Shown piece by piece: positions 20,241 through 28,887 of a DNA stretch of 64,000 bases. Numbering within the stretch: the first letter of the stretch is position 1; the number at the start of each line of letters is the position of its first letter. The stretch comes from Deltaproteobacteria bacterium HGW-Deltaproteobacteria-4 (GTDB taxonomy: Bacteria > Desulfobacterota > Desulfuromonadia > Desulfuromonadales > UBA2197), in contig PHAV01000008.1 of assembly GCA_002841765.1 (NCBI GenBank), positions 62,001-126,000 of the forward strand. The letters run 5' to 3'. The position numbers were made by a program, and so were the translations under genes. The notes under the pieces were generated by a model. That model was not told the origin of the DNA. It saw only the letters and a list, made by a program, of their open reading frames with translations, and did no database searches.

Positions 20241-21218
20241 ATGACTCTTTCAATTATCGCTGTTGTATTCGGCCTGGTGTTGCTGGTCTGGGGTGCCGAT
20301 CGTTTTGTCGAGGGCGCGGCCGTGACCGCCCGCCACTTTGGCATGCCGCCGCTGCTGATCGGCATGGTGATTGTCGGTTTCGGCACCTCGGCACCGGAGA
20401 TGGTCGTCTCGGCCCTGGCTTCCTGGCAGGGGAATCCCGGCATTGCCCTCGGCAACGCCTACGGCTCGAATGTCACCAACATCGCCTTGATTCTCGGGTT
20501 GACCGCTCTGCTCAGTCCCATTGCCGTCCACTCTCAGGTGCTGCGCAAAGAATTGCCAATCCTGATGGCGGTCACCGGTTTTGCTCTCTTTCTGTTGTGG
20601 GATCATGAATTGACCCGACTCGATGGCTGGCTGCATCTGCTGGTCTTTGCCGGTCTCATGGTCTGGACCGTCCGCCAGGGACTGCGGCAGCGGACCGATA
20701 CGCTCGGGGGAGAGATTGAAAAGGAACTGGGAGTTCAGGATATGCCGCTGGGAAGGGCGCTCTTCTGGCTGGGTGCCGGCCTGATACTGCTCATCGTCAG
20801 TTCACAGATTCTCGTCTGGGGTGCCGTGAACATTGCCCGGGAACTCGGTGTGAGCGATCTGATCATCGGCCTGACGGTGATCGCGGTGGGAACCTCCCTC
20901 CCGGAGTTGGCGTCCTCACTTGTTGCCGTCCGCAAGAAAGAGCATGACATTGCCCTCGGCAACGTCATCGGCTCCAACCTCTTCAACACCCTGGCCGTGG
21001 TCGGGATCGCCGGCGTGATTCATCCCTTGAAGGTGGAGCAAGCTGTCTTATCCCGGGATATGACGGTCATGGCAGCGCTGACCATCCTCCTCTTTCTCTT
21101 CAGTTATGGCTTTCGCGGACCGGGACGGATCAACCGCCTTGAAGGCGCGGTCCTCCTCTCCTGCTACATCGGCTACACAGCTTATCTGGTGATGACGGTC
21201 TTCAGCCAGGCGACCTGA
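20241..21218 (+). CDS. Calcium/sodium antiporter (CaCA family, YrbG type)
   Basis: A 325-residue inner-membrane antiporter with about ten transmembrane helices in two inverted halves. Each half carries the alpha-repeat signature: GFGTSAPEMVVSALASWQG near residue 48 and AVGTSLPELASSLVAV near residue 216, each followed by a G(N)xxGSN motif (YGSNVTNIALI, IGSNLFNTLAVVG). It exchanges Na+ or H+ for Ca2+. AAAGG lies nine bases before the ATG. Confidence 0.92.
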   Translation: MTLSIIAVVFGLVLLVWGADRFVEGAAVTARHFGMPPLLIGMVIVGFGTSAPEMVVSALASWQGNPGIALGNAYGSNVTNIALILGLTALLSPIAVHSQVLRKELPILMAVTGFALFLLWDHELTRLDGWLHLLVFAGLMVWTVRQGLRQRTDTLGGEIEKELGVQDMPLGRALFWLGAGLILLIVSSQILVWGAVNIARELGVSDLIIGLTVIAVGTSLPELASSLVAVRKKEHDIALGNVIGSNLFNTLAVVGIAGVIHPLKVEQAVLSRDMTVMAALTILLFLFSYGFRGPGRINRLEGAVLLSCYIGYTAYLVMTVFSQAT

Positions 21219-21435
21219 ACCCCGACTCTGGCAGCATTGCCAAGATCTCCCGGTGCGCCGGAACGATCCACAGAACAAAGGGGAGGATCCAGTGACCGAG
21301 TAGTTCCCACACCAAGCTGTAGATCAGGTGCGGCTGGGAGGCGGTGGATGGCCAGGCAGTCTTCGGCGGCGGAGCACCCCAGATGAGGGTGCTGACAAAA
21401 TCCATCGCCAGGTAGACGCCGACACCCATGGCCAT
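21202..21435 (-). pseudogene. Membrane-protein remnant, possibly exosortase-like C-terminus
   Basis: The frame is open from 21639 to a stop at 21202, but the first ATG is at 21435, so either a 77-residue protein or a truncated gene is present. The unbroken frame reads LPLLALILATPGLPWKRRLS, then a hydrophobic MAMGVGVYLAMDFVSTLIWG and a tryptophan-rich helix (LVWELLGHWILPFVLWIV). The PWKRRL-then-helix pattern recalls the C-terminal half of exosortase/archaeosortase proteins, but the catalytic Cys/Arg/His set cannot be shown. It overlaps the 3' end of the antiporter by 17 bases in convergent orientation. Function unknown. Confidence 0.4.
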
Positions 21436-22095
21436 GACCGAAAGACGACGCTTCCAGGGGAGACCGGGGGTGGCGAGGATCAGGGCGAGCAGGGGGAGGA
21501 TACGGTAGGAGCTGTCGTAATAAGCGGCGGCACTGGCGGCACCAACGTGTGGACACTCTGAGAGACAGGCGGGGGATTGTTCGGGTGTGATTGATAAGGG
21601 GGCTGACGAGAGGTGTGAACTGAACGCAACAAAACCGGCTCAGGGAGGAGTGGCCCTTGCCGGCTTTGTCGTGAAACAAGGAGGAAGAGGAAGTATCTCT
21701 GGCCCGCCTGCCACAGCGTGTCTTTGATGGTTCGGACTATACTGCGGCGGGGAAACTTCTGCCACGTGCTCTCACGTAAAAATTCGAAGCCGCATAACCA
21801 ATGGTAGATTGTGCATTTGGACAGATAGGTTATGCGGGATTCGATTCGGGTGTTGACTGGTGTACGGTCGCCCCTTATTCATCCCATCTCACGGGGCTAA
21901 AGCGAAGGGCTTTGACGTTAATTGTCCGTAAGGACGCCACAAAAGGCGTTCCTCCAAACCTCTGTCCCTGACCTTCCCCGGATCCCTTAAGAGATTGTGT
22001 GGATAAAAGTGGGGTGGGTCACAATTCGACACCGATATGGACTATGAATGGGTCAAACTTTTTTCTGGTTAACACATGTGAACGGACAAAACAGG
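21436..22095. other. Gene-poor accessory stretch
   Basis: No credible complete gene is visible in these 660 bases beyond the open frame noted at its left edge. It contains an imperfect inverted repeat (21781-21846) and a short start-less frame on the minus strand (around 22020-21880) ending FSPVRWDE before TAA, which may be the end of a decayed gene. Composition is mixed. Confidence 0.5.
21781..21846. repeat. Imperfect 19-bp inverted repeat
   Basis: AATTCGAAGCCGCATAACC and its imperfect reverse complement (GGTTATGCGGGATTCGATT) flank 28 bases. The inner 10 bases (CCGCATAACC/GGTTATGCGG) pair perfectly. It could be a transcript hairpin, a protein site or an old element end. Confidence 0.6.
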
Positions 22096-22287
22096 CTACG
22101 AACCTGGCGGCGACTCCCCCGGAATGGCGCCAAGCACGAGACCGACAATACAACCAAGCAAGGCCCCTGACCAGGGGCCGGCCAGCGCGCCTCACGTCCC
22201 GCCCGCGCACTGCCCCAGATAACCGAGGCCGGCGCCGGCAACCGCGCCTATCCCGGAAAAGATGAAAATTTTCAGTAGTTTATGCAT
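22096..22287 (-). CDS. Candidate small membrane selenoprotein (DUF6132-like) with in-frame UGA
   Basis: An ATG at 22287 with AAGGAG seven bases upstream opens a frame of 63 codons to a TAG at 22096. The frame is interrupted only by TGA at codon 32 (22194-22192). If TGA is read as selenocysteine (U), the product is two glycine-rich transmembrane helices around QCAGGTUGALAGPWSG. The first half, MHKLLKIFIFSGIGAVAGAG, and the C-x4-U spacing resemble small DUF6132-type membrane proteins, which carry a C-x4-C motif (as in CSSGTC). Coding sense clearly continues past the TGA, with a hydrophobic GALLGCIVGLVLGAIPG. A SECIS-like hairpin follows the TGA. Alternatives are a 31-residue truncated protein or a nonsense pseudogene. 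Confidence 0.65.
22162..22179 (-). promoter_or_regulatory. Candidate bacterial SECIS hairpin
   Basis: On the minus strand GGCCCCT-GGTC-AGGGGCC forms a perfect 7-bp stem with a four-base loop starting with GG. The loop begins 19 bases after the TGA. The known bacterial SECIS pattern is a hairpin just 3' of UGA with G in the first two loop positions, and the E. coli fdhF element has a GGUC-containing loop. Both conditions are met. Confidence 0.6.
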
Positions 22288-22920
22288 GATAGTTACTCCT
22301 TTTAAAAAAGAAACAAGTCAAGCCACCCCACGCCGGCCATTGCCGTGTCGTGACGGTTCGTCTACCATCAATCCGACCCCATTGATCGAAACCTGGAAAC
22401 TTGGGTCGGACCAGCTTAACCCTCTTTACAAGCTGTCCGCAACCTCTTCCCCCAAATGAAATTAGGGACATCCCCATATTTTTGGTTATTTTTCAATGCC
22501 GATTGACACGAGCCTAGAACTTTACCTGAATTCGTCAAAAGTCTTTACCCATCACTAGTGATCAATTGCCAAATCGCCAAAGCCCTTGCCACCAACCCGC
22601 GAAACTCCTTGCCGGCACCGATCAAAACCTAACGTTGCAGACATCAACAAGAAAACGCCGTCACAATCGGCAAACTAACCACCGATCACAACGACGTCGT
22701 AAAAATTATCCTCTTTCTGCCTCTTTGCTCCAACTAATCGCCTACCCTCCGCTGATCCCCACATGGCATAAATGACACGACAGATTCACCTTAATCCGCT
22801 CTCATTGTCAATCAATAATTTACCAAAATAGATTACTGCATTCGATCAGTCCTCGTGACCTTGATCTGTTCCTCGCAATCGCACAATAGTCTAAGAATAG
22901 CAACACATGATAATCTATAA
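22288..22920. other. Intergenic region upstream of fic, no gene seen
   Basis: About 630 bases without a credible coding frame; the rightmost 200 bases are distinctly AT-rich. Around 22455-22485 the text AATTAGGGACATCCCCAT makes a small hairpin-like motif of a kind I associate with the ends of mobile or repetitive elements, at low certainty. The region probably holds the promoter of the small candidate selenoprotein gene on the minus strand. Confidence 0.45.
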
Positions 22921-22949
22921 TTGACTAACCATAAAAATCTATATATCAT
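22921..22949 (+). promoter_or_regulatory. Likely promoter of the fic gene
   Basis: TTGACT, a 17-base spacer, TATCAT, ending 35 bases before the fic ATG. AT-rich repeats (AATCTATA, AATCGATA) surround it and could bind the winged-helix N-terminus of the Fic protein itself. Confidence 0.5.
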
Positions 22950-22984
22950 CGTTCATAATAATCGATAAATGAAAAGGACTCCTC

Positions 22985-24508
22985 ATGAAACAGACACCTG
23001 CGCAGCGCTATCTCGCCGAAGCACTCATCGCATTAAAAAAATTGCAGGACAGCAAAAAGGCTGTGATCAAATCAAGCGACCTGAGTAGGAAGCATCGCGA
23101 GAGCCTTGTCTCGAATGGATTCCTGCGGCCAATTATTAAGGGTTGGTATATGCCATCGAAGCCTGGCGAAAGTTCAGGTGACAGCACCTCATGGTTCGCC
23201 GCAATAAAAGACTTTGTTACTGGATATTGCAATGAGCGGTTTGGCGAACAATGGCACATGTCGGCAGATTATTCGGTCCTTTTGCATGCAAGGACAACGC
23301 TTACACCAAAACAAATGATCGTTCACTCTCCCCTTGGCAAGAATGGCATGCTGAGTCTGCCTAATGGCTGTTCCGTTATTGACTATAAGGTTAAGGAGCT
23401 TCCGCCAGGGGATAAAATTGAAATTATCGATGGCATAAGATCTCTCAGTCTGCCGCTAGCGCTCATCCGCGTACCAGAATCGTTTTACGTCAATTTTTCC
23501 CAAGATGCGCAAATTGCATTACACCAACTCAGAGATGCGTCAGATCTCAATCGAGAACTCCTGGCTGGCAATCACAGCGTTGTCGCCGGACGTCTTGCCG
23601 GTGCCTTAAGAGCATCCGGCCGTAAAAATTTAGCGAATGACGTGATCGCAACGATGCGCTCCGCCGGATATCAAGTCATCGAGACAAACCCCTTTAGCGC
23701 CGAACCTAAACCAATGCAATTTAATCGCGTGCAGTCGCCCTACGTCCTGCGCATGCGCCTAATGTGGAACGCGATGAGAGAAGACGTCATATCTTATTTT
23801 CCTCCAGAGCCTGGCATTCCGACCGACATTGACAGGTTCATGAACGCCGTCGAAGAAAGCTATAAATCCGATGCGTACCACTCTCTCTCGATTGAGGGGT
23901 ATCGTGTCACTGCGGAACTTATTGAAAAAGTTGCATCTGGTGACTGGAGCCCCGATCAAAACGCATCAGATGCTGATGCGAAAAACGCTTTGTCGGCGCA
24001 TGGGTACTGGCTGGCACATAATGAAGTGCAGACAACGATAAGAGATATCTTGGCAGGAAAGAACCCCGGTGCCGCTTTTCGTGACGACCACGGTTCCTGG
24101 TATCGGCATCTCTTTGCTCCGAATGTTGATGCCGGCTTCCTGAAGCCAGCAGATCTGGCAGGATACAGGGCTGACAAAGTATTCATTCGCAATGCGTCGC
24201 ATGTACCACCGTCACAAGAAGCGGTGCGCGACATGATGCCAGAACTCTGTTCCCTGTTAGAGGCTGAACCAAGCGCGGCCGTACGCGCAGTTCTTGGTCA
24301 CTTTTTGTTTGTATTCATCCACCCGTACTTTGATGGGAACGGCCGACTGGGCCGTTTTCTCATGAATGCCATGCTGGCGTCAGGTGGATTCCACTGGACT
24401 ATCATTCGAATCGAACATCGAGATGAATACATGACGGCGCTGGAGTCTGCCAGCTCGGGTAATGATATAAAACCTTTTGCAGCGTTCATTGCTAAATCAA
24501 TTAGGTAA
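22985..24508 (+). CDS. Fic family protein with N-terminal winged-helix-like domain
   Basis: A 507-residue protein. The Fic core near residues 441-452 reads HPYFDGNGRLGR, matching HxFx(D/E)GNGRxxR, so AMP-transfer (or other NMP-transfer) chemistry is expected. An inhibitory-helix motif SLSIEG, fitting (S/T)xxxE(G/N), lies near residue 300, so the enzyme is probably self-inhibited. Residues 1-200 (SSDLSRKHRESLVSNGFLRP, IIKGWYMPSKPG) resemble AbiEi-type antitoxin winged helices, which may bind DNA or serve autoregulation. The gene is less GC-rich than its neighbours, stands alone before a tRNA gene, and ends in a strong hairpin, all consistent with acquisition by transfer. Target unknown. Confidence 0.85.
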   Translation: MKQTPAQRYLAEALIALKKLQDSKKAVIKSSDLSRKHRESLVSNGFLRPIIKGWYMPSKPGESSGDSTSWFAAIKDFVTGYCNERFGEQWHMSADYSVLLHARTTLTPKQMIVHSPLGKNGMLSLPNGCSVIDYKVKELPPGDKIEIIDGIRSLSLPLALIRVPESFYVNFSQDAQIALHQLRDASDLNRELLAGNHSVVAGRLAGALRASGRKNLANDVIATMRSAGYQVIETNPFSAEPKPMQFNRVQSPYVLRMRLMWNAMREDVISYFPPEPGIPTDIDRFMNAVEESYKSDAYHSLSIEGYRVTAELIEKVASGDWSPDQNASDADAKNALSAHGYWLAHNEVQTTIRDILAGKNPGAAFRDDHGSWYRHLFAPNVDAGFLKPADLAGYRADKVFIRNASHVPPSQEAVRDMMPELCSLLEAEPSAAVRAVLGHFLFVFIHPYFDGNGRLGRFLMNAMLASGGFHWTIIRIEHRDEYMTALESASSGNDIKPFAAFIAKSIR

Positions 24509-24550
24509 AAGAAAAGGCCTAGCCATTATTGACTAAGCCTTTTCTTTTAC
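24505..24550. terminator. Bidirectional terminator between fic and tRNA-Ser
   Basis: GTAAAAGAAAAGGC and GCCTTTTCTTTTAC pair perfectly over 14 bases, and the stem extends inward with one wobble pair. It gives U-rich 3' arms in both directions, so it can end fic (+) and the serS/tRNA-Ser transcript (-). Confidence 0.85.
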
Positions 24551-24638
24551 TGGAGGAGAAGGTGGGATTCGAACCCACGGTACCTCTCGGTACGACGGTT
24601 TTCAAGACCGTTGCCTTAAACCACTCGGCCACTTCTCC
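24551..24638 (-). tRNA. tRNA-Ser (UGA)
   Basis: An 88-nt cloverleaf with a long variable arm. Acceptor GGAGAAG pairs with CTTCTCC; the anticodon loop is CTTGAAA (TGA), the T-loop GGTTCGAATCC, and CCA is encoded. The base before CCA is T; G is usual at this position in many serine tRNAs. It lies four bases after serS. Confidence 0.93.
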
Positions 24639-24642
24639 TTGC

Positions 24643-25917
24643 TTAACTTTTGGTGATCCGCTCCAGCCCGCCCATGTAGGGACGGAGGGCCGCAGGAATG
24701 GTCAGGGACCCGTCGGCTTCCTGATAATTTTCGAGAACAGCGACGAGAGTACGGCCGACCGCTAATCCCGAGCCGTTGATGGTATGAACAAATTCCGGCT
24801 TGACGCCTTCTTCGCGCCGGAAACGAATATTAGCACGCCGCGCCTGAAAGTCACGGAAATTGGAACAGGAGGAGATTTCTCGATAAGTTTCCTGGCCGGG
24901 GAGCCAGACTTCGAGATCAAAGGTGCGTGCCGCCGAAAAACCGATATCGGCAGTGCAAAGATCGACAATCCGGTAAGGGAGATTCAGCCCCTGCAGCACG
25001 GCCTCGGCATCAGCGAGGAGGGAGGCAAGTTCGGCGTCCGACTCCTCGGGACGGACGAATTTGACCAACTCCACCTTGTTGAACTGATGCTGGCGAATCA
25101 GACCGCGGGTATCTTTACCGTAGGAGCCGGCCTCCTTGCGAAAACAGGGAGTATGAGCCACGTAACGAATCGGCAGCTCGTCACCGGAAAGGATTTCATC
25201 GCGATGGAGATTGGTCACCGGGACTTCAGCCGTGGGGATCAGGAAGAAGTCGGGATCATCGAAGTGAAAAAGATCCGCTTCAAATTTCGGCAGCTGGCCG
25301 GTGCCGGTCATCGTTTCGCGATTGACAATATAGGGGGGGAGGATCTCGGTGTAGCCGTGCCGCTCGGTGTGCAGATCGAGCATATAGGTAGCTAGCGCCC
25401 GCTCCAGACGCGCTCCGGCGCCGCGCAGCACCGAAAAACGGGTTCCGGCGATCTTGGTGGCACGTTCGAAATCGAGGATCCCGAGCTCTTCGCCGACTTC
25501 CCAGTGCGGTTTCGCTTGAAAAGAGAAAGTACGCGGCGTGCCGACCCGGTTAATTTCACAGTTCTGCTCTTCGCAGTGACCGACCGGTGTTGCTTCATGC
25601 GGCAGGTTGGGGATTGTCAGCATCAACGTTTCGAGGGCCGCCTCAACTTCACGCAGTTCGTCATCGAGGACTTTGATGGAGTTGGAGACCTCCTTCGAGC
25701 GGGCGATCTCCCCCTGCACGGCACTCTTGTCCTTGCTTTGGCCGATCAGGGCCGAGACCCGATTCTTTTCAGCCTTGAGGGTTTCAGACTCGCCGAGGAG
25801 TTCACGACGGCGCAGATCGAGACCGCGAAAAGCGGAGAGATTGACCGCAGCACCGCGGGTGGCAAGGCGCGCTTCGGCCTGATCAAGATTTTCACGGAGA
25901 TATTTTAGATCGAGCAT
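24643..25917 (-). CDS. serS: Seryl-tRNA synthetase
   Basis: A 424-residue class II synthetase. The N-terminal coiled-coil arm (about residues 30-100) is followed by motif 2 ([20 protein letters not shown]) and motif 3 ([19 protein letters not shown]). The start at 25917 ([10 protein letters not shown]) has AGGA six bases upstream. The frame open to 26037 would add 40 unlikely residues. The gene for its own substrate tRNA-Ser follows immediately. Confidence 0.97.
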   Translation of the reverse strand: MLDLKYLRENLDQAEARLATRGAAVNLSAFRGLDLRRRELLGESETLKAEKNRVSALIGQSKDKSAVQGEIARSKEVSNSIKVLDDELREVEAALETLMLTIPNLPHEATPVGHCEEQNCEINRVGTPRTFSFQAKPHWEVGEELGILDFERATKIAGTRFSVLRGAGARLERALATYMLDLHTERHGYTEILPPYIVNRETMTGTGQLPKFEADLFHFDDPDFFLIPTAEVPVTNLHRDEILSGDELPIRYVAHTPCFRKEAGSYGKDTRGLIRQHQFNKVELVKFVRPEESDAELASLLADAEAVLQGLNLPYRIVDLCTADIGFSAARTFDLEVWLPGQETYREISSCSNFRDFQARRANIRFRREEGVKPEFVHTINGSGLAVGRTLVAVLENYQEADGSLTIPAALRPYMGGLERITKS

Positions 25918-26042
25918 CAAAGGATCCTGAGGTCGGGCTGATGAAGTCGCTTTTTTATCACTTGTGAGCTGGGAGGTCAACCGTGTAATCGTTCCCCGCT
26001 CTGGAGGATTGACAGAAAAACCGATCCGGTTTATCAAGATTC

Positions 26043-26891
26043 ATGACCATTCCTCCCTCCGTACAATCAGCACTCTTCTACAGCGGCCAGGCCCTCGTGG
26101 TCAGCGCTGAACAGCTGCTGCTCCTCTTCGGCCCGATCCTGCTTATCGCCGCGGCGATGCACCTTTTGGCGGCGACGATTCGTGTCCGCGCCGCAAAGCT
26201 CATGGGCGAGAAGGTTCATATCTGGCTGACCGCTCCGGGGACAGTGGTGCATGAACTCGGCCACGCCCTCTTCTGCGTCCTCTTCGGCCACAAAATCCGC
26301 GACATATCTCTCTTTCGTCCCCGCGCTAACGGTGTCCTCGGCTATGTCAAACACAGCTGGAACCGGAAAAATCTTTACCACAATATCGGCAACTTCTTTA
26401 TCGGTAGCGGCCCGATCTGGCTTGGTTCGGCGCTGATCGTTCTCGTCTCCTTCGCCCTCTTCGGCACCGAACTCTGGCAACCGTTGCGCGCCATCCACTC
26501 CGTACCGACCGACTTTGTCACCTGGCGCGGCCAACTCCGCCTCGGCAGCGAGTTCTGGCAGGCGCTCCTCGCCCTCTTCGCGCAGATCCACGTTGCCCGT
26601 CTCTATAACGACTGGCATTTCTATCTCGGCCTCTACCTCCTCTTCTGCATCGGCAGCCATGTCACCCTCAGCTCCGCCGATCTGCAAGGCGCCGGCTCCG
26701 GACTTGTCACCCTGACCATCCTCGTCTTCGTCTTTAACCTCGCCACCCTCTGGCTCGGCAACTTCGCCCTTGCTGCCTGTCTCAACATCGCCCACTTCGG
26801 CGCGCTCCTCACGGTTCTGCTCCTCTTTGCCCTCACCCTCAATCTGGCGGTTGCCGGACTCTTGATCCTGTTGACCTGTTTTTCACGCTGA
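26043..26891 (+). CDS. Membrane zinc metalloprotease-like protein (M50-type HExxH)
   Basis: A 282-residue polytopic membrane protein with an HELGH zinc motif at residues 70-74 on a hydrophobic segment, the arrangement of M50/site-2-type proteases. About six membrane segments follow. A second, distal metal-binding aspartate in the usual NPDG form was not found, so it belongs to a divergent subgroup or has lost activity. It is transcribed divergently from serS. The substrate is unknown. Confidence 0.65.
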   Translation: MTIPPSVQSALFYSGQALVVSAEQLLLLFGPILLIAAAMHLLAATIRVRAAKLMGEKVHIWLTAPGTVVHELGHALFCVLFGHKIRDISLFRPRANGVLGYVKHSWNRKNLYHNIGNFFIGSGPIWLGSALIVLVSFALFGTELWQPLRAIHSVPTDFVTWRGQLRLGSEFWQALLALFAQIHVARLYNDWHFYLGLYLLFCIGSHVTLSSADLQGAGSGLVTLTILVFVFNLATLWLGNFALAACLNIAHFGALLTVLLLFALTLNLAVAGLLILLTCFSR

Positions 26892-26893
26892 AC

Positions 26894-26947
26894 CGACCAC
26901 CCCCCAGCCCCCTCCTTAACAAAGGAGGGGGCTGGGGGGTGGTGGAT
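26894..26947. repeat. Palindromic intergenic element, family A copy 2 (short form)
   Basis: A single near-perfect hairpin: GACCACCCCCCAGCCCCCTC on one side and its complement ending GGGGGGTGGTGG on the other, with TTAACAAA at the tip. It looks like family A elements reduced to one arm pair. It lies between two convergent genes and could act as their shared terminator. Confidence 0.8.
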
Positions 26948-28861
26948 TCAAAAAGCGCTGCGCGAAAAGTGCCGGCGGGTGGCGTCCTGCAGCTTACTGA
27001 CCGCTTGCAACGCTTCCTTGAGGAGTTCCCGTTCCGGCTTGGCCAGACTCAGGGGATTGAGATAAGAAGAGGGATACTGGCCGACATCGACCTGGGCCAG
27101 TTCATTGCGCAGGCGCAGATAACTCAGGGCTTCAAAGGCCGCGCGCACATGTTCGGCGGTCTCGTTATCGAAGACATTCAGCCCTTCCAGACCGCTCAAC
27201 CGGTCGAGGGTGCGGGTCACCGGCAGCCGCCGCTCCAGGGCAAAGATGCGAATGCAATCGACCAGATAGATCAGCCCGCCTTGCTTGATCGAAATCTCGC
27301 CCTGATGCTCGCCGCTCTTCTCCAGGACAAAGCCCCCAAGGAGACTCAAGGGGACCTTGTGCCGAAGATCGAGGGTCATCATCTGATACAAAAACCCCTC
27401 GAAGGACTCGATCTCACTGGCAATGGCGACGCGCAGATCATGGGCGAGGTCAACTTCACCATACAGGGGGAGAAAGTCGAAAAAAATAGAGGAAGAGCGA
27501 ATCTTCATCGGCTCGGGATCGTTCACCCAATCCTGAATCCGGCGCCTCCAGGTGCGGAGTGTGCCGCGCCAGGGCGGGTTACTCGCCATCACCCCCCCTT
27601 CGCAGAGGGGATAGCCGACCGCCAGGAGATTCTCGGTCAGTGCAGTACCGAAGCGGGCAAAGAACTCCTCGGCGGCGCGGGCCGTGGCTCCGGCCGGGAG
27701 ATCTTCCCAGATCAAGCCGTGATCCTGATCCGGGGCGAGGAGCATCTCGCGCCGTCCCGCGCTCCCCATGACCAGCAGCGACCAACGCACTGCCGGCGGC
27801 TCCTCCCCGTTTGCCGCCAACTGCGCCAGGGTCAATTCGCAAGTGCGGCGAATGATGCCGTGATGGATATAAGTCAGGACTTCCAGAATCTCCGGCGTAC
27901 CGCGATGTTCGGCCAGGAAGGAGCGGACCAGCGTGGGGAGACTGTTGCGAATCAGCGCCAGACCAGCCAGGCTCGCTTCTTCCCGGACATTGCCCAAAAG
28001 GAGCATCTCCTTCTGGCTACGATAATGCAAGAGATCGCGTGGCGTGACGATGCCGGCCAGTTCGCCATCGGTGACGACGAAGAGCGCCTTGAGACGGCGG
28101 CTCTGCATCAGGGCCATCGCTTCAAACATATAGGCGTTGGGCGGCAAAAGAGCGGGGACGGCCTGCATGAGATCGCCGGCTGTGCATTGCCGCGGGTCTT
28201 GCTGCTCAACCAGAAAATGGTTGACCAGCTCCCGTTCACTGACTAATCCGACCGGACGATTCTGCGCATCGACGACGGCCAGCAGCCCGAAGCCGTGTGT
28301 TGCCAAAAGCGGCGCGATCTCCAGGGCCGGCAGCGTCATCGGCACACTGAACACCGGGGTGGTCATAATCTCGGAGAGGCGCTTCTTGAAGGGATAGGCT
28401 TCGAGTTGCGCTGGTCTCCCTTGCGTCGGCGTGGTCACAATCTGGCTGTAAAGCTGGCGGATACGGGACAGGACGATGCGGGTAAAGTAGGCGCCGACGC
28501 GGGGATGCCGCGCCGCCACCGCCTTCAAAGTCGCTGCGGGGATCAACCAGCATTCGGTGCGCAGAGCTGCCCGGGCCCCGCCGGTGTAGGTCTCGCCGCT
28601 GAAGATCGGTGTTCCGCCGAAGAACTGTCCTTCTTTGCGGTAGTCAACGACCATATCGCCGCCACCGGGAGAATTGACGACGATCTCGACCAGTCCGCTG
28701 CGAATGACATAAAGCCAGCCGGTCGGGGGGTCCTTCTGGTGAAAAATAAAGGTCCCGGCCGGATAGACCTCGCTGCGGGCAGTGCTCGCCAGCTCGCTAA
28801 AACCCTCTTCCGACAGGCGGTCAAAGGGTTCGGTTTCGCGTAGATGTTTTTTCAGGGGCAT
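26948..28861 (-). CDS. Cyclic-nucleotide-binding/CBS/DUF294 nucleotidyltransferase-like signalling protein
   Basis: About 637 residues. The order is a cyclic-nucleotide-binding-type domain (PAGTFIFHQ, VIRSGLVEIVV), two CBS motifs (about 155-285; MTTPVFSVP, GLVSERELVN, GIVTPRDLLHYRS), then a DUF294 nucleotidyltransferase-like domain with MGSAGRREMLLAPDQDHGLI and a C-terminal helical domain. Proteins of this kind sit beside acetate-permease-type symporters and are thought to sense nucleotides and tune them. The ATG at 28861 is preferred; a TTG at 28891 overlapping the symporter stop is the alternative. Confidence 0.88.
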   Translation of the reverse strand: MPLKKHLRETEPFDRLSEEGFSELASTARSEVYPAGTFIFHQKDPPTGWLYVIRSGLVEIVVNSPGGGDMVVDYRKEGQFFGGTPIFSGETYTGGARAALRTECWLIPAATLKAVAARHPRVGAYFTRIVLSRIRQLYSQIVTTPTQGRPAQLEAYPFKKRLSEIMTTPVFSVPMTLPALEIAPLLATHGFGLLAVVDAQNRPVGLVSERELVNHFLVEQQDPRQCTAGDLMQAVPALLPPNAYMFEAMALMQSRRLKALFVVTDGELAGIVTPRDLLHYRSQKEMLLLGNVREEASLAGLALIRNSLPTLVRSFLAEHRGTPEILEVLTYIHHGIIRRTCELTLAQLAANGEEPPAVRWSLLVMGSAGRREMLLAPDQDHGLIWEDLPAGATARAAEEFFARFGTALTENLLAVGYPLCEGGVMASNPPWRGTLRTWRRRIQDWVNDPEPMKIRSSSIFFDFLPLYGEVDLAHDLRVAIASEIESFEGFLYQMMTLDLRHKVPLSLLGGFVLEKSGEHQGEISIKQGGLIYLVDCIRIFALERRLPVTRTLDRLSGLEGLNVFDNETAEHVRAAFEALSYLRLRNELAQVDVGQYPSSYLNPLSLAKPERELLKEALQAVSKLQDATRRHFSRSAF

Positions 28862-28887
28862 GGTCTGGGCCTTTGGCGGAAGTAGAT

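Noticed and set aside
20108-20608. A plus-strand frame overlapping the antiporter gene
   Set aside because: It is out of frame with a clearly conserved CaCA antiporter, and beyond its first codons the composition is that of a shadow frame.
21781-21846. Possible integron attC site
   Set aside because: The arms GCATAACC/GGTTATGC do not fit the GTTRRRY/RYYYAAC core consensus, and no integrase or cassette array is present.
22280-22477. A 65-codon minus-strand frame upstream of the candidate selenoprotein
   Set aside because: It has no ribosome site or domain, and its end overlaps the ribosome site and start of the small gene in another frame.
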